Positions 27,702 through 35,944 of a stretch of 64,000 nt of DNA are shown here, in pieces (the first letter of the stretch is position 1; each line of letters starts with the position of its first letter). Source of the DNA: an uncultured Eubacteriales bacterium (GTDB taxonomy: Bacteria; Bacillota; Clostridia; Christensenellales; Borkfalkiaceae); NCBI GenBank assembly GCA_902465495.1, contig CABQND010000002.1:1-64000 (forward strand). The letters run 5' to 3'. A program made the position numbers and the translations under genes. Below the pieces are notes generated by a model. That model made no database searches, was not told where the DNA came from, and saw only the letters and a list, made by a program, of their open reading frames with translations.

Positions 27702-29048
27702 TCAGCCGATTCTGATCTTTTCCATCGGCAATTCTGCTGCAGGTACGGAGGGGGTGCGCAGAGAGAGCATAAACGTGACGCATCCCGCACGGCCAAGATA
27801 CATCAAGATCGCGAGCACGATTTCGGACCCGACGGAAAGATAGGGTGTTATGCCGAGAGTCAATCCCACTGTGCCGATGGCGGAAAATACTTCGAACACG
27901 ATATCGGTCAGTGAGGAGATGTTGGGGTTGTTTTGCTCAAACATAGAAATGAGAACAATTCCTATGGTAGCAAAGAGCAAATAGAGGGTCACGAATTGTG
28001 CCGCGCTTTTCACATTCTCTTCATCCAAGCGTCTGCCGAAACATTCGACGGAACATTTGCCTCGCAGAAAAGAAACGACGGAGAGCAGAAGTGTGGAAAA
28101 GGTGTTAGTCTTGATGCCGCCGGCAGTCGAGCCGGAGGAACCTCCGATGAACATAAGTACAATGGTGATAAAGATTGTGGCGGTTTTGACACTTCCCGCA
28201 CCCGATAAGGGAAGGACGTTAAATCCTGCCGTACGAGGCGATGTCGCCGTAAAGAACGAAGAAAGAATGCGCTCGCCCCAAGGCAGATCGTTTTCGGCAA
28301 TGAAGATCAGAATGGTCGGAATGACGATGAGCGCTGCCGTAGTGATGAGAACCAGTTTTGTGTGCAGGGAATACTTGCGGAAATGCAAACGGTTTTCGCG
28401 CAAATCTTGCCAAACAAAAAATCCGAGTCCGCCTACGATGATAAGAAGCGGCACGGTGATGCAGATAATGGGATCGCCCGAGTAAGAAGAGAGAGAAGCA
28501 AACTCAATGCCGTTTATACCCATGAGGTCAAAGCCTGCATTGCAAAAAGAAGAAATGGAAGTAAATACGGCAATATAAATGCCTCTGCCCCAGCCGAAAT
28601 CGGGCACAAACCGGAAACAGAGCACAAAAGCGCCGAGCGCTTCAAAAACCAGCGTGCCGACGAGGATGGTCATGGTAAGTTTTACCATGCCGCCGACGAC
28701 GGGCGCGTTGACCGATTCCTGCATGAATTTGCGTTCTTTAAGCCCGATCTTGCGGCCTCCCAATCTCCACAGTGCGAACACGATCGTCATGAATCCGAGT
28801 CCGCCCATTTGGATGAGCAAAAGGATCACGATCTGTCCGAAGGTGGACCAATACAGGAAGGTGTCTTGCAGAACGAGTCCCGTCACACAGGAAGCGGAAA
28901 CAGCCGTAAACAGCGCTTCCATAAAAGGCGCATGATCCACTTGCTTTGTCGAGATGGGCAAAAGTAACAGGATCGTCCCTATAATAATAACAGCGAGATA
29001 GCCGAGCGTAAGCAAGCGCACGGGTGTCAAGCGTATTTTTCGTTGCAT
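27702..29048 (-). CDS. ktrB: Potassium transporter KtrB (TrkH family)
   Basis: 448 residues with about eight to ten TM segments and the four degenerate P-loops of the Trk/Ktr superfamily: SCVTGLVLQDTF, SSFCNAGFDLMG, TSPRTAGFNVLP and FSAIGTVGLTLGITP, each with the key Gly. It takes up K+, usually with Na+ coupling, under control of KtrA. The gap to ktrA is about 100 bases and holds only the ktrA RBS. RBS GGAGGC lies before the start. A minus-strand promoter TTGCAA-18-TATAAT is visible at about 29082-29115. Confidence 0.93.
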   Translation of the reverse strand: MQRKIRLTPVRLLTLGYLAVIIIGTILLLLPISTKQVDHAPFMEALFTAVSASCVTGLVLQDTFLYWSTFGQIVILLLIQMGGLGFMTIVFALWRLGGRKIGLKERKFMQESVNAPVVGGMVKLTMTILVGTLVFEALGAFVLCFRFVPDFGWGRGIYIAVFTSISSFCNAGFDLMGINGIEFASLSSYSGDPIICITVPLLIIVGGLGFFVWQDLRENRLHFRKYSLHTKLVLITTAALIVIPTILIFIAENDLPWGERILSSFFTATSPRTAGFNVLPLSGAGSVKTATIFITIVLMFIGGSSGSTAGGIKTNTFSTLLLSVVSFLRGKCSVECFGRRLDEENVKSAAQFVTLYLLFATIGIVLISMFEQNNPNISSLTDIVFEVFSAIGTVGLTLGITPYLSVGSEIVLAILMYLGRAGCVTFMLSLRTPSVPAAELPMEKIRIG

Positions 29049-29210
29049 AAAGCCTCCGCGACAATCATTGTCAGCATGAATTATATATCATTTTCGGGAT
29101 GATTTGCAAGCGAATCGCGGCAAATCAACAAATTTTTTACAATTTGTATACAAGCGCGGGCACACGCGCCGCCGCCCGCCCGTATAATGAATAAGAGCGG
29201 GGAGGTGCGC

Positions 29211-29885
29211 ATGAAAATACATTTTGTGACGGAGGGGAGCGTCGACGAATATTGGGAGACTCCGAAAAAAGCGAAGTGCGATGTTTTGCTTTTCGGGTTT
29301 AGCGGTTTGGGGGAAGTGGATTATCGCTGCGAACTTGCAGGGGAAACGCAAAAGTTAGAAGACGCGGCGATTTTAAGCCGTGAATTGAATTGTGTCGTTA
29401 TAGCGGGTGCATATACCGATTCGTGCGGCATGCGGTACAAGAGTGCCGTCATAGCCGAAAAAGGGCGAATTCTCGGAGTGGCGGATATGTTGCATACAAC
29501 GGATGAAGAAGATTTTAAATGCGGCGCACATTTAAAAGTATATGAAACATCTGTCGGAAAATTCGGATTGTGTGTGGGTGAGGACCTGTATTATCCTTCC
29601 GTAGCGGAGACGCTTGCACTGTGTGATGCCGATGTTATTTTCAGCGTATTCGGTTGTGCAGAAGATTTTGCACCGCAACTGATGATGCGTGCATGTGCAT
29701 TTTGCTCGGGGGTGGCTGTTTGTATGTGTGCGGAAGGTATAGCGCAGGTCGCTCTTCCGGACGGAGATGTTCCTTTGCGTACGGCAAAGCGAGATTGTGA
29801 TTTTGTTTTTACGCCTTCGCGGGAATACCGCCTGACTACGGTGCGCTCGCGCGGGCTTGTGCGCAGAAAGCGCGAAGATTACTGA
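29211..29885 (+). CDS. Nitrilase-fold (carbon-nitrogen hydrolase) protein, apparently lacking the catalytic triad
   Basis: 224 residues. ATG 29211 follows GGGGAGG; the frame also opens at 29187. The overall order of strands matches the CN_hydrolase family, and VGEDLYYPSVAETLAL aligns with the nitrilase segment CYDLRFPE. In that alignment the catalytic Cys position is Gly and a Cys stands two residues earlier; the usual Pro-Glu after the first strand is FGFSGL, and the Lys region is VADMLH. The protein may be inactive, may have moved its nucleophile, or my alignment may be off. It is about 40 residues shorter than active nitrilases. The gene stands alone, between ktrB (divergent) and the CBS gene. 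Confidence 0.65.
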   Translation: MKIHFVTEGSVDEYWETPKKAKCDVLLFGFSGLGEVDYRCELAGETQKLEDAAILSRELNCVVIAGAYTDSCGMRYKSAVIAEKGRILGVADMLHTTDEEDFKCGAHLKVYETSVGKFGLCVGEDLYYPSVAETLALCDADVIFSVFGCAEDFAPQLMMRACAFCSGVAVCMCAEGIAQVALPDGDVPLRTAKRDCDFVFTPSREYRLTTVRSRGLVRRKREDY

Positions 29886-29913
29886 TACCCAAAGTTAAAA
29901 TTCGCTAAAATAC

Positions 29914-29942
29914 TTTTCAAAAGCAGTTGCGCGTGGTATAAT
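29914..29942 (+). promoter_or_regulatory. Promoter of the CBS-domain gene
   Basis: TTTTCA (29914-29919), 17-base spacer, extended -10 TGGTATAAT with hexamer at 29937-29942. Confidence 0.65.
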
Positions 29943-29978
29943 GATAGCAAAATAAATAAAAAAACGGAGTGATACATT

Positions 29979-30704
29979 ATGCCCGATCTGAAAAACGCCG
30001 GGGAATTTATCAACAGCTATAATAAGATCGATTCGCAGCTGCGGGATTTGTACGGGTTTAAACCGTCGCAGCCGTTCACGGACGTTGTGCGTCGCTGTGC
30101 CGAAAAAAATTCAGTGGTGCGGCGTTATGAAAATGATCTGGCGGATTATGCGCGTCTGCGCAATGCCATTGTGCATCAAAGTACGGACGGGCGAATCATC
30201 GCAGTACCTTGCGACGATGTAGTAGAAAATATTCAGCGCATCGAGCGCCTGCTCTGCACGCCGCCCACTTTGGGTGAAACGCTCAAAGACAAGAAGATCG
30301 TGAGCATTGAAGATACGATCAGTCTGAAACAGGCGATCCTGCTTATTTCGCGCACGGGATTTTCCAATCTTCCCGTGTATCGAGGCGGACGCATGGTCGG
30401 GATCGTCAATAACCGCCGCATCATTGCGGAGCTTGGCGCGGTGATCGAGGCGGGAAGGGGCGTCGATGCTTATCTTGCCGAAACGCCCGTGGGGGATATT
30501 CTCAGCGAAACGGATCTGTTTATTTATTATAAATTTTTAGGCAAGAAAAATACATTGCAGGATGTGCTTGCGGCTTTTGAAGAAAACAAAAAATTGCTTG
30601 CCGTAGCGGTGAGCGAAAAAGGGAAAGCGGGCGAGCGTATTGTAAATTTCATTACGCCTGCCGATCTTGTGCAAATATCCAAGATGATGGAGGATTATAC
30701 CTGA
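29979..30704 (+). CDS. CBS-domain protein of unknown function
   Basis: 241 residues, soluble. The first 90 residues are helical with YARLRNAIVHQS, a segment found in HEPN-like or RNA/DNA-associated helical domains (weak similarity). From residue 95 a pair of CBS motifs follows: LKQAILLISRTGFSNLPVYRGGRMVGIVNNRRII is the first unit (split over 30318-30420), and LQDVLAAFEENKKLLAVAVS...IVNFITPADLV the second. CBS pairs bind adenosyl ligands and act as energy or nucleotide sensors. It is monocistronic with its own promoter. Confidence 0.75.
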   Translation: MPDLKNAGEFINSYNKIDSQLRDLYGFKPSQPFTDVVRRCAEKNSVVRRYENDLADYARLRNAIVHQSTDGRIIAVPCDDVVENIQRIERLLCTPPTLGETLKDKKIVSIEDTISLKQAILLISRTGFSNLPVYRGGRMVGIVNNRRIIAELGAVIEAGRGVDAYLAETPVGDILSETDLFIYYKFLGKKNTLQDVLAAFEENKKLLAVAVSEKGKAGERIVNFITPADLVQISKMMEDYT

Positions 30705-30738
30705 AAGGGGTAAAATTTACGCAGGGAGCAAAAAACGC

Positions 30739-30767
30739 TTTACAAACGCCGCGAATGCTGGTAAAAT
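30739..30767 (+). promoter_or_regulatory. ileS promoter
   Basis: TTTACA (30739-30744), 17-base spacer, TAAAAT (30762-30767). It places the transcript start near 30774, giving a 260-base leader. Confidence 0.8.
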
Positions 30768-30774
30768 AATCTCA

Positions 30775-31010
30775 ATATATAAGGCGATCACGGAGGACAA
30801 GTCCGTTGCGCAGACCGTTCCAAAGAGAGCCGCGGCAGGTGAAAGGCGGCGGGCGGGGCGCAAGAGGGTATCCCCTCCGAGCCCGCAGAGCGAAATTCGC
30901 AGGGAGAGTAGTTTTGCGCGCGGTATTTCTTCCGCGTTATCAAAAAGGGCGTATGTCGGTATGTTTGAGTGGTCTCTTTGTTTTTCTTGAAACGAGGGAC
31001 CTTTATTTTT
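30775..31010 (+). ncRNA. T-box leader, Ile-specific
   Basis: The leader has the Stem I bulge AGAGAGCC (30814-30822) and distal loop GGTGAAAG (30838-30845) that bind the tRNA elbow. The specifier is ATC (30870-30872) followed by CCCTCCGAGC, which matches isoleucine. An AGTAG segment follows (about 30907). The leader ends in a hairpin (30971-31001) and TTTATTTTT, an intrinsic terminator before the ileS RBS. The bulge candidate is TGGT in GAGTGGTC (30968-30975), which would pair with the tRNA ACCA end; the rest of the canonical T-box sequence (ACCGCG) is missing. Uncharged tRNA-Ile would promote read-through. Confidence 0.8.
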
Positions 31011-31037
31011 CGGAAAAGTCCGCAAGGAGAGTTTTTT

Positions 31038-34000
31038 ATGGATCAGGAGAAAAAATTGTATTCCAAAGTGGACACTTCCATGGATTTCGCGTCGCGCGAG
31101 CAGGAAGTGATCAAATTTTGGAACAAAGAAGATGTCTTTGAAAAGAGCGTGGAAAAGAACGAGGGCAAGGAAGAATTTTCCTTTTACGACGGTCCGCCCA
31201 CGGCGAACGGCAAGCCGCACATCGGGCATATTCTGACCCGTGTCATGAAAGATATCATCCCGCGTTATCAGACGATGAAGGGCAAGCACGTTTTGCGCAA
31301 GGCGGGCTGGGACACGCACGGGCTTCCCGTGGAGCTGGAAGTGGAAAAACTTCTCGGCATGGACGGCAAGCAGGATATTGAAAAATACGGCATCGAGCCG
31401 TTCATCAAAAAGTGCAAGGAAAGCGTTTGGAAGTACAAGGGCGAATGGGAAAAGATGTCCGAGCGTGTCGGTTACTGGGCGGACATGGAAAATCCGTATG
31501 TCACCTATGACGACAACTACATCGAATCGGTGTGGTGGGCGCTGAAAGAGATCTGGAAGAAAGGTCTCTTGTACAAGGGGCACAAGATCGTGCCGTACTG
31601 CCCGCGCTGCGGAACGGCGCTCTCTTCGCACGAAGTTGCGCAAGGATACAAGGACGTCAAGGAAACGTCCGTATTTGTCCGTTTCAAGAGAAAGGGCTTG
31701 GAAAATTCCTATTTCCTTGCGTGGACGACGACGCCTTGGACACTTCCGTCCAACGTTGCGCTCTGCGTGAATCCGGATGAGGATTACGAAGAGATCGAAG
31801 CGGAAGACGGTGCGCATTATGTTCTTGCGCAGGCGCTTGTCCCCACACTGTTTGAAAATTACAAGACTGTATCCGTCAAAAAGGGTAAAGAATACGAATT
31901 CTGTGAGTACGAACCGTTGTTCCCGTACGCACAGGGGAGCTTCCGCGAAAAGGCATATTATGTCGTGTGTGACGGATACGTTACGCTGACGGATGGTACC
32001 GGCATCGTCCATATTGCTCCCGCATTCGGTGAGGACGACTACCGTGTAGGCAGAAAATACGAGCTTCCCGTTGTCAATCTGGTGGATGAGCGCGGTTGTT
32101 TCAAACCCGCTGTCACGGAATTTGCGGGCGAGTTCGTCAAAAAGGCAGATAAGGGCATCATCGCGATGCTCAAAGACAAGGGACTGCTGTTTAAAGAGCT
32201 GGCTTACGAGCATAGCTATCCGCACTGCTGGAGATGCGATACTCCGCTTTTGTATTATGCGCGTGAAAGCTGGTTCATCAAGGTGACGGCGGTCAAGGAC
32301 GAACTCATTAAAGCGAATAATTCCGTCAACTGGATGCCCGAGACCATCAAATCGGGACGTATGGGAAACTTTTTGGAAAACGTCATCGACTGGGGGCTGT
32401 CGCGCGATCGTTATTGGGGCACACCGTTGCCCGTCTGGGTATGCGAAAAATGCGGTAAAGTGCACGTCATCGGCTCGAAGGCGGAACTCAAAGAGAAGTG
32501 CGGCATTCACGGTGACATCGAATTGCACCGTCCTTATATCGACAACTGCACATTTGAATGCGAATGCGGCGGAACGATGAAGCGTACGCCCGAAGTTATC
32601 GACTGCTGGTTCGATTCGGGGTCGATGCCCTTCGCGCAGTACCATTATCCGTTTGAGAACAAAGATTTGTTTGACGAAACTTTCCCCGCCGACTTTATTT
32701 CCGAAGCGGTGGACCAGACGCGCGGTTGGTTCTATACTCTTCTCGTGATCTCGACTCTTCTGTTCGGGCGCTCACCCTTTAAAAACTGCATCGTTTTGGG
32801 GCACGTGAACGACAAAAACGGCGTCAAGATGAGCAAGCACAAGGGCAACGTCGTGGATCCTTGGAGCGTTTTGGACAAGCAGGGCGCCGACGCGGTCCGC
32901 TGGTATTTCTATACGTCCAGTGCGCCGTGGATCCCGTCCCGTTTCTATCCCGAAGCGGTTTCGGAGGCGCAGCGCCGTTACATGGGGCCGCTGTGGAACA
33001 GCTATGCGTTCTTTGTGCTGTACGCGGACATCGACGGGTATGATCCCGGCCGCTATGACATCAAAAAGTGCAAGCTCAGCCTGATGGATAAATTTATTTT
33101 GTCAAAGCTCAATACTCTCATTAAGACGGTAGACGCGGGACTTGACGATTATGATATCACGGACAGTGCGCGTGCATTGCAAGATTTTGTAGATGTGCTG
33201 TCCAACTGGTATGTGCGTCGCGGCAGAGAGCGTTATTGGGGTAAGGAAATGACGGAGGACAAGGCGGCGGCATATACGACGCTGTACACCGTGCTGGTAA
33301 CGCTTGCAAAGCTGACTGCGCCGTTTACGCCCTTCCTCGCGGAACAGATGTACCGCAATCTCGTGCCGAACTTCTTTAAAGACGCGCCTCTATCGGTGCA
33401 TATGTGTTCTTTCCCCGTATGCGACGAGGCGGCGATCGATCCCGATCTTGAAAAGGGTATGGACGCGGTGCTGGAAGTGGTTGTGTTGGGCCGTGCGGCG
33501 CGCAATGCGGGAGCACTGAAAAACCGTCAGCCGTTGTCTGAGATGATCGTTGCGACCGAGCGCGATCTCGATCTGAACGACGAGCTGAAAGGCATCATTC
33601 TGGACGAATTGAACGTTAAGACAATGAAGGAAGCGAAGGATTCGGCTTCGCTCATCACATACAAACTCAAACCGCAGATGCGCACGCTGGGGCCGAAGTA
33701 CGGCAAGCTCTTGAACGGTATCCGCGCGTTCCTTGAAAATTGTGACGGTGCGGAAGTGGTTGCCGCAGTAAAGGGCGGCGGAACTTACAGCACTGAAATT
33801 GCGGGCGCGCAAGTGGAATTGACCGAAGAGGATCTGCTTGTTTCCACAGAGAGCGCAAAAGGATATGTGTCGGCGTCCGACCGCGGCATCACTGTCGCTT
33901 TGAATACCGCGCTCACGCCTGAACTCATTGAAGAGGGGATCATGCGCGAGTTGGTTTCCAAGATCCAGACCATGCGTAAAGAGGCGGGATTTGAAGTCAT

Positions 34001-34181
34001 CGATCGCATTCGCGTTTATTATGTGGCAGGGGATAAAATTGCCGCAGTGTTACAAAAACACGGCAACGTTATCGCCAAAACGGTACTTGCGGACAATATC
34101 TCGCAGGGTACGGCGGAAGGGTATTCCAAAGATTGGGATTTCGACTGCGAGAGCGTCGCTCTGACGGTCCTCAAGGCGTAA
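31038..34181 (+). CDS. ileS: Isoleucyl-tRNA synthetase
   Basis: 1047 residues. ATG 31038 follows AAGGAGAG. The class I signatures are NGKPHIGHI (about residue 60) and VKMSKHKGN (about 597), with the editing domain between them and WDTHGLPVE at the active site. The length and KMSKHKGN instead of KMSKSLGN point to the long, eukaryote-like IleS2 type, some members of which resist mupirocin (family knowledge, not shown here). It joins isoleucine to tRNA-Ile. The T-box leader upstream regulates it by tRNA charging. Confidence 0.97.
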   Translation: MDQEKKLYSKVDTSMDFASREQEVIKFWNKEDVFEKSVEKNEGKEEFSFYDGPPTANGKPHIGHILTRVMKDIIPRYQTMKGKHVLRKAGWDTHGLPVELEVEKLLGMDGKQDIEKYGIEPFIKKCKESVWKYKGEWEKMSERVGYWADMENPYVTYDDNYIESVWWALKEIWKKGLLYKGHKIVPYCPRCGTALSSHEVAQGYKDVKETSVFVRFKRKGLENSYFLAWTTTPWTLPSNVALCVNPDEDYEEIEAEDGAHYVLAQALVPTLFENYKTVSVKKGKEYEFCEYEPLFPYAQGSFREKAYYVVCDGYVTLTDGTGIVHIAPAFGEDDYRVGRKYELPVVNLVDERGCFKPAVTEFAGEFVKKADKGIIAMLKDKGLLFKELAYEHSYPHCWRCDTPLLYYARESWFIKVTAVKDELIKANNSVNWMPETIKSGRMGNFLENVIDWGLSRDRYWGTPLPVWVCEKCGKVHVIGSKAELKEKCGIHGDIELHRPYIDNCTFECECGGTMKRTPEVIDCWFDSGSMPFAQYHYPFENKDLFDETFPADFISEAVDQTRGWFYTLLVISTLLFGRSPFKNCIVLGHVNDKNGVKMSKHKGNVVDPWSVLDKQGADAVRWYFYTSSAPWIPSRFYPEAVSEAQRRYMGPLWNSYAFFVLYADIDGYDPGRYDIKKCKLSLMDKFILSKLNTLIKTVDAGLDDYDITDSARALQDFVDVLSNWYVRRGRERYWGKEMTEDKAAAYTTLYTVLVTLAKLTAPFTPFLAEQMYRNLVPNFFKDAPLSVHMCSFPVCDEAAIDPDLEKGMDAVLEVVVLGRAARNAGALKNRQPLSEMIVATERDLDLNDELKGIILDELNVKTMKEAKDSASLITYKLKPQMRTLGPKYGKLLNGIRAFLENCDGAEVVAAVKGGGTYSTEIAGAQVELTEEDLLVSTESAKGYVSASDRGITVALNTALTPELIEEGIMRELVSKIQTMRKEAGFEVIDRIRVYYVAGDKIAAVLQKHGNVIAKTVLADNISQGTAEGYSKDWDFDCESVALTVLKA

Positions 34182-34189
34182 AAGATTCA

Positions 34190-34210
34190 GGCGGGGCAAT
34201 GCGCCCCGCC
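34190..34210 (+). other. GC-rich hairpin between ileS and the methyltransferase gene
   Basis: Eight-base arms GGCGGGGC/GCCCCGCC around AATGC, without a T tract, 12 bases before the next ATG. It could damp transcription or mask the RBS; it is not a standard terminator. Confidence 0.5.
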
Positions 34211-34221
34211 GCGGAGTTTTC

Positions 34222-35079
34222 ATGAAAATTGCTACCGATTGGCAAGATTACAAGATCCTCGCTACGGGCGACGGATATAAACTGGAACGCTGGAAGGACG
34301 TCGTGCTTCTGCGTCCTGATCCGCAGGTGATCTGGAAAGCACGGGAAGATCTGTTTGCTCGCAAAGACGTGGATGCGGTGTACCGCCGCAGCGATAAGGG
34401 AGGCGGAGCCTGGGAGTTTCGCCGCCCCATTCCCGATGAGTGGACGGTTTCCTACCGTGATCTTTCCTTTAAGATCAAGCCGATGGGGTTCAAGCACACC
34501 GGGCTGTTTCCCGAACAGGCGGTCAATTGGGACCGCATGGCGGAGCTGATTCGCGGTGCGCGTCGTCCCGTGAAGGTACTCAACCTGTTCGCTTATACGG
34601 GCGGTGCGACGGTCGCGTGCGCCAAGGCAGGCGCGGAGGTCGTGCATGTAGACGCCGCGAAAGGCATGGTCGAGCGTGCGGGTGAGAATGCGCGGCTTTC
34701 AGGGATACACAGCGGGATCCGCTATATTGTGGACGACTGCAAAAAATTTGTGCAGCGAGAGATACGCCGCGGCAACCGTTATGACGGGATCATAATGGAT
34801 CCGCCGTCGTACGGCAGGGGGCCGGGCGGCGAGATGTGGAAGATCGAGGAAAGCCTGTATCCGTTCGTGCAGCTGTGTTCGCAGGTGCTTTCGGATGATC
34901 CGCTGTTTTTTCTGATCAATAGTTACACTACGGGATTGCAGCCGATGGTCCTGCATAATATTTTAAAACTGTGTCTTGCGGGGCGCAAGGGGCAGATCGA
35001 TGCTTACGAGGTCGGGATTGCCACCGAAGAGGGAATACCTCTTCCCTGCGGCGCGGGAGGAATGTACGTTTATGAATGA
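34222..35079 (+). CDS. Class I SAM-dependent RNA methyltransferase, RlmI/RlmK type
   Basis: 285 residues. The SAM-binding motif I is VLNLFAYTGGATVACAKAG (about 114-132), the acidic residue after strand 2 is in VVHVDAAKGMVERA, and motif IV is MDPPSYGRGP, the hallmark of the 23S rRNA Rlm family. The N-terminal 100 residues contain FKHTGLFPEQAVNW, found in the family's substrate domain. A methyl-accepting Cys as in m5C enzymes was not identified, so the base modified is open. Stop overlaps the next start by 8 bp. Confidence 0.88.
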   Translation: MKIATDWQDYKILATGDGYKLERWKDVVLLRPDPQVIWKAREDLFARKDVDAVYRRSDKGGGAWEFRRPIPDEWTVSYRDLSFKIKPMGFKHTGLFPEQAVNWDRMAELIRGARRPVKVLNLFAYTGGATVACAKAGAEVVHVDAAKGMVERAGENARLSGIHSGIRYIVDDCKKFVQREIRRGNRYDGIIMDPPSYGRGPGGEMWKIEESLYPFVQLCSQVLSDDPLFFLINSYTTGLQPMVLHNILKLCLAGRKGQIDAYEVGIATEEGIPLPCGAGGMYVYE

Positions 35080-35767
35080 TCTGACGATCTTATATGAAGA
35101 TAACCATATTATTGTGGTCATGAAACCGCAGGGAGTTCCTACTTGCGGCGATGAAAGCGGGGACGACAGTTTGCTGGAAGCGGTGCGGCGTTATGTAAAG
35201 GTGACGTATGAGAAGCCTGGCAACGTGTACATTGGCTTGATTCACCGCCTTGATCGGCCGACGGGCGGGGTAATGGTATTTGCAAAGACGAGCAAAGCGG
35301 CGTCGCGGCTGGCGGAGCAAATGCGCAGCGGAGACTTCGAGAAAAAATATTTTGCGGTTCTTGTCGGTGCGCCGAAAGAGAAACGTGCAACGCTGGTCAA
35401 TTACCTGAAAAAGAATTCCATTAACAATATGGTATATATATGCCCGCAGACGACGGACGGCGCGAAAATGGCGTCACTGGAATATAACATACTGGAAGAA
35501 AAGGGCGGCTACTCTTTGGCGGATATTAAATTGCATACGGGGCGGACGCATCAGATCCGTGTGCAGATGTCCGGACAGGGTACGCCTGTATACGGTGATA
35601 TGCGTTATGGCGGAGAAAGTGCGAAGAAGGGCAACCTTGCATTGTGGGCATATTCGCTCTCGTTCACGCATCCGGTGACGAAGGAGCGGTTGCGTTTTAT
35701 GGCAGAGCCGCCTGAAAATCAGGTTCCTTGGAAGATTTTTGATCTTTCGAAACCCTTTGATTTGTGA
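35072..35767 (+). CDS. RluA-family pseudouridine synthase
   Basis: 231 residues. ATG 35072 follows GGGAGG (35055-35060) and overlaps the methyltransferase gene. Motif II is GLIHRLDRPTGGVMVF, with the catalytic Asp in HRLDRPTGG, and ADIKLHTGRTHQIRVQ is the family motif III. No S4 domain is present, so it is a short RluA/TruC-like enzyme that isomerises specific uridines in rRNA or tRNA. Its pairing with a methyltransferase suggests a shared RNA-modification role. Confidence 0.92.
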   Translation: MNDLTILYEDNHIIVVMKPQGVPTCGDESGDDSLLEAVRRYVKVTYEKPGNVYIGLIHRLDRPTGGVMVFAKTSKAASRLAEQMRSGDFEKKYFAVLVGAPKEKRATLVNYLKKNSINNMVYICPQTTDGAKMASLEYNILEEKGGYSLADIKLHTGRTHQIRVQMSGQGTPVYGDMRYGGESAKKGNLALWAYSLSFTHPVTKERLRFMAEPPENQVPWKIFDLSKPFDL

Positions 35768-35836
35768 TTGAATTGTAAAAATCTTTTGATTGGCGGTGTA
35801 AAATACGAAATTTTTATCGAAAGAGAAAAAATGCGT

Positions 35837-35865
35837 TTGACAAAATACTCTTTATAGGATAAAAT
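35837..35865 (+). promoter_or_regulatory. Strong promoter of the surface-protein gene
   Basis: TTGACA (35837-35842), 17-base spacer, TAAAAT (35860-35865). It is the cleanest -35 in this part of the window and suggests high expression. Confidence 0.8.
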
Positions 35866-35944
35866 AATCAAGTACAAGCATTTTACGGGACGGGGAGCAT
35901 CAGCGCTCCGTTCCGCTCGCTGAATATACGATGGGAGCAAAGGA

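Noticed and set aside
29049..29210. c-di-AMP riboswitch before ktrB
   Set aside because: The leader between the predicted promoter and the start is only about 30 to 40 bases, too short for the known element.
30717..32645. 642-codon antisense frame over the T-box and ileS
   Set aside because: Overlaps a certain gene and RNA element; composition is that of a shadow frame.
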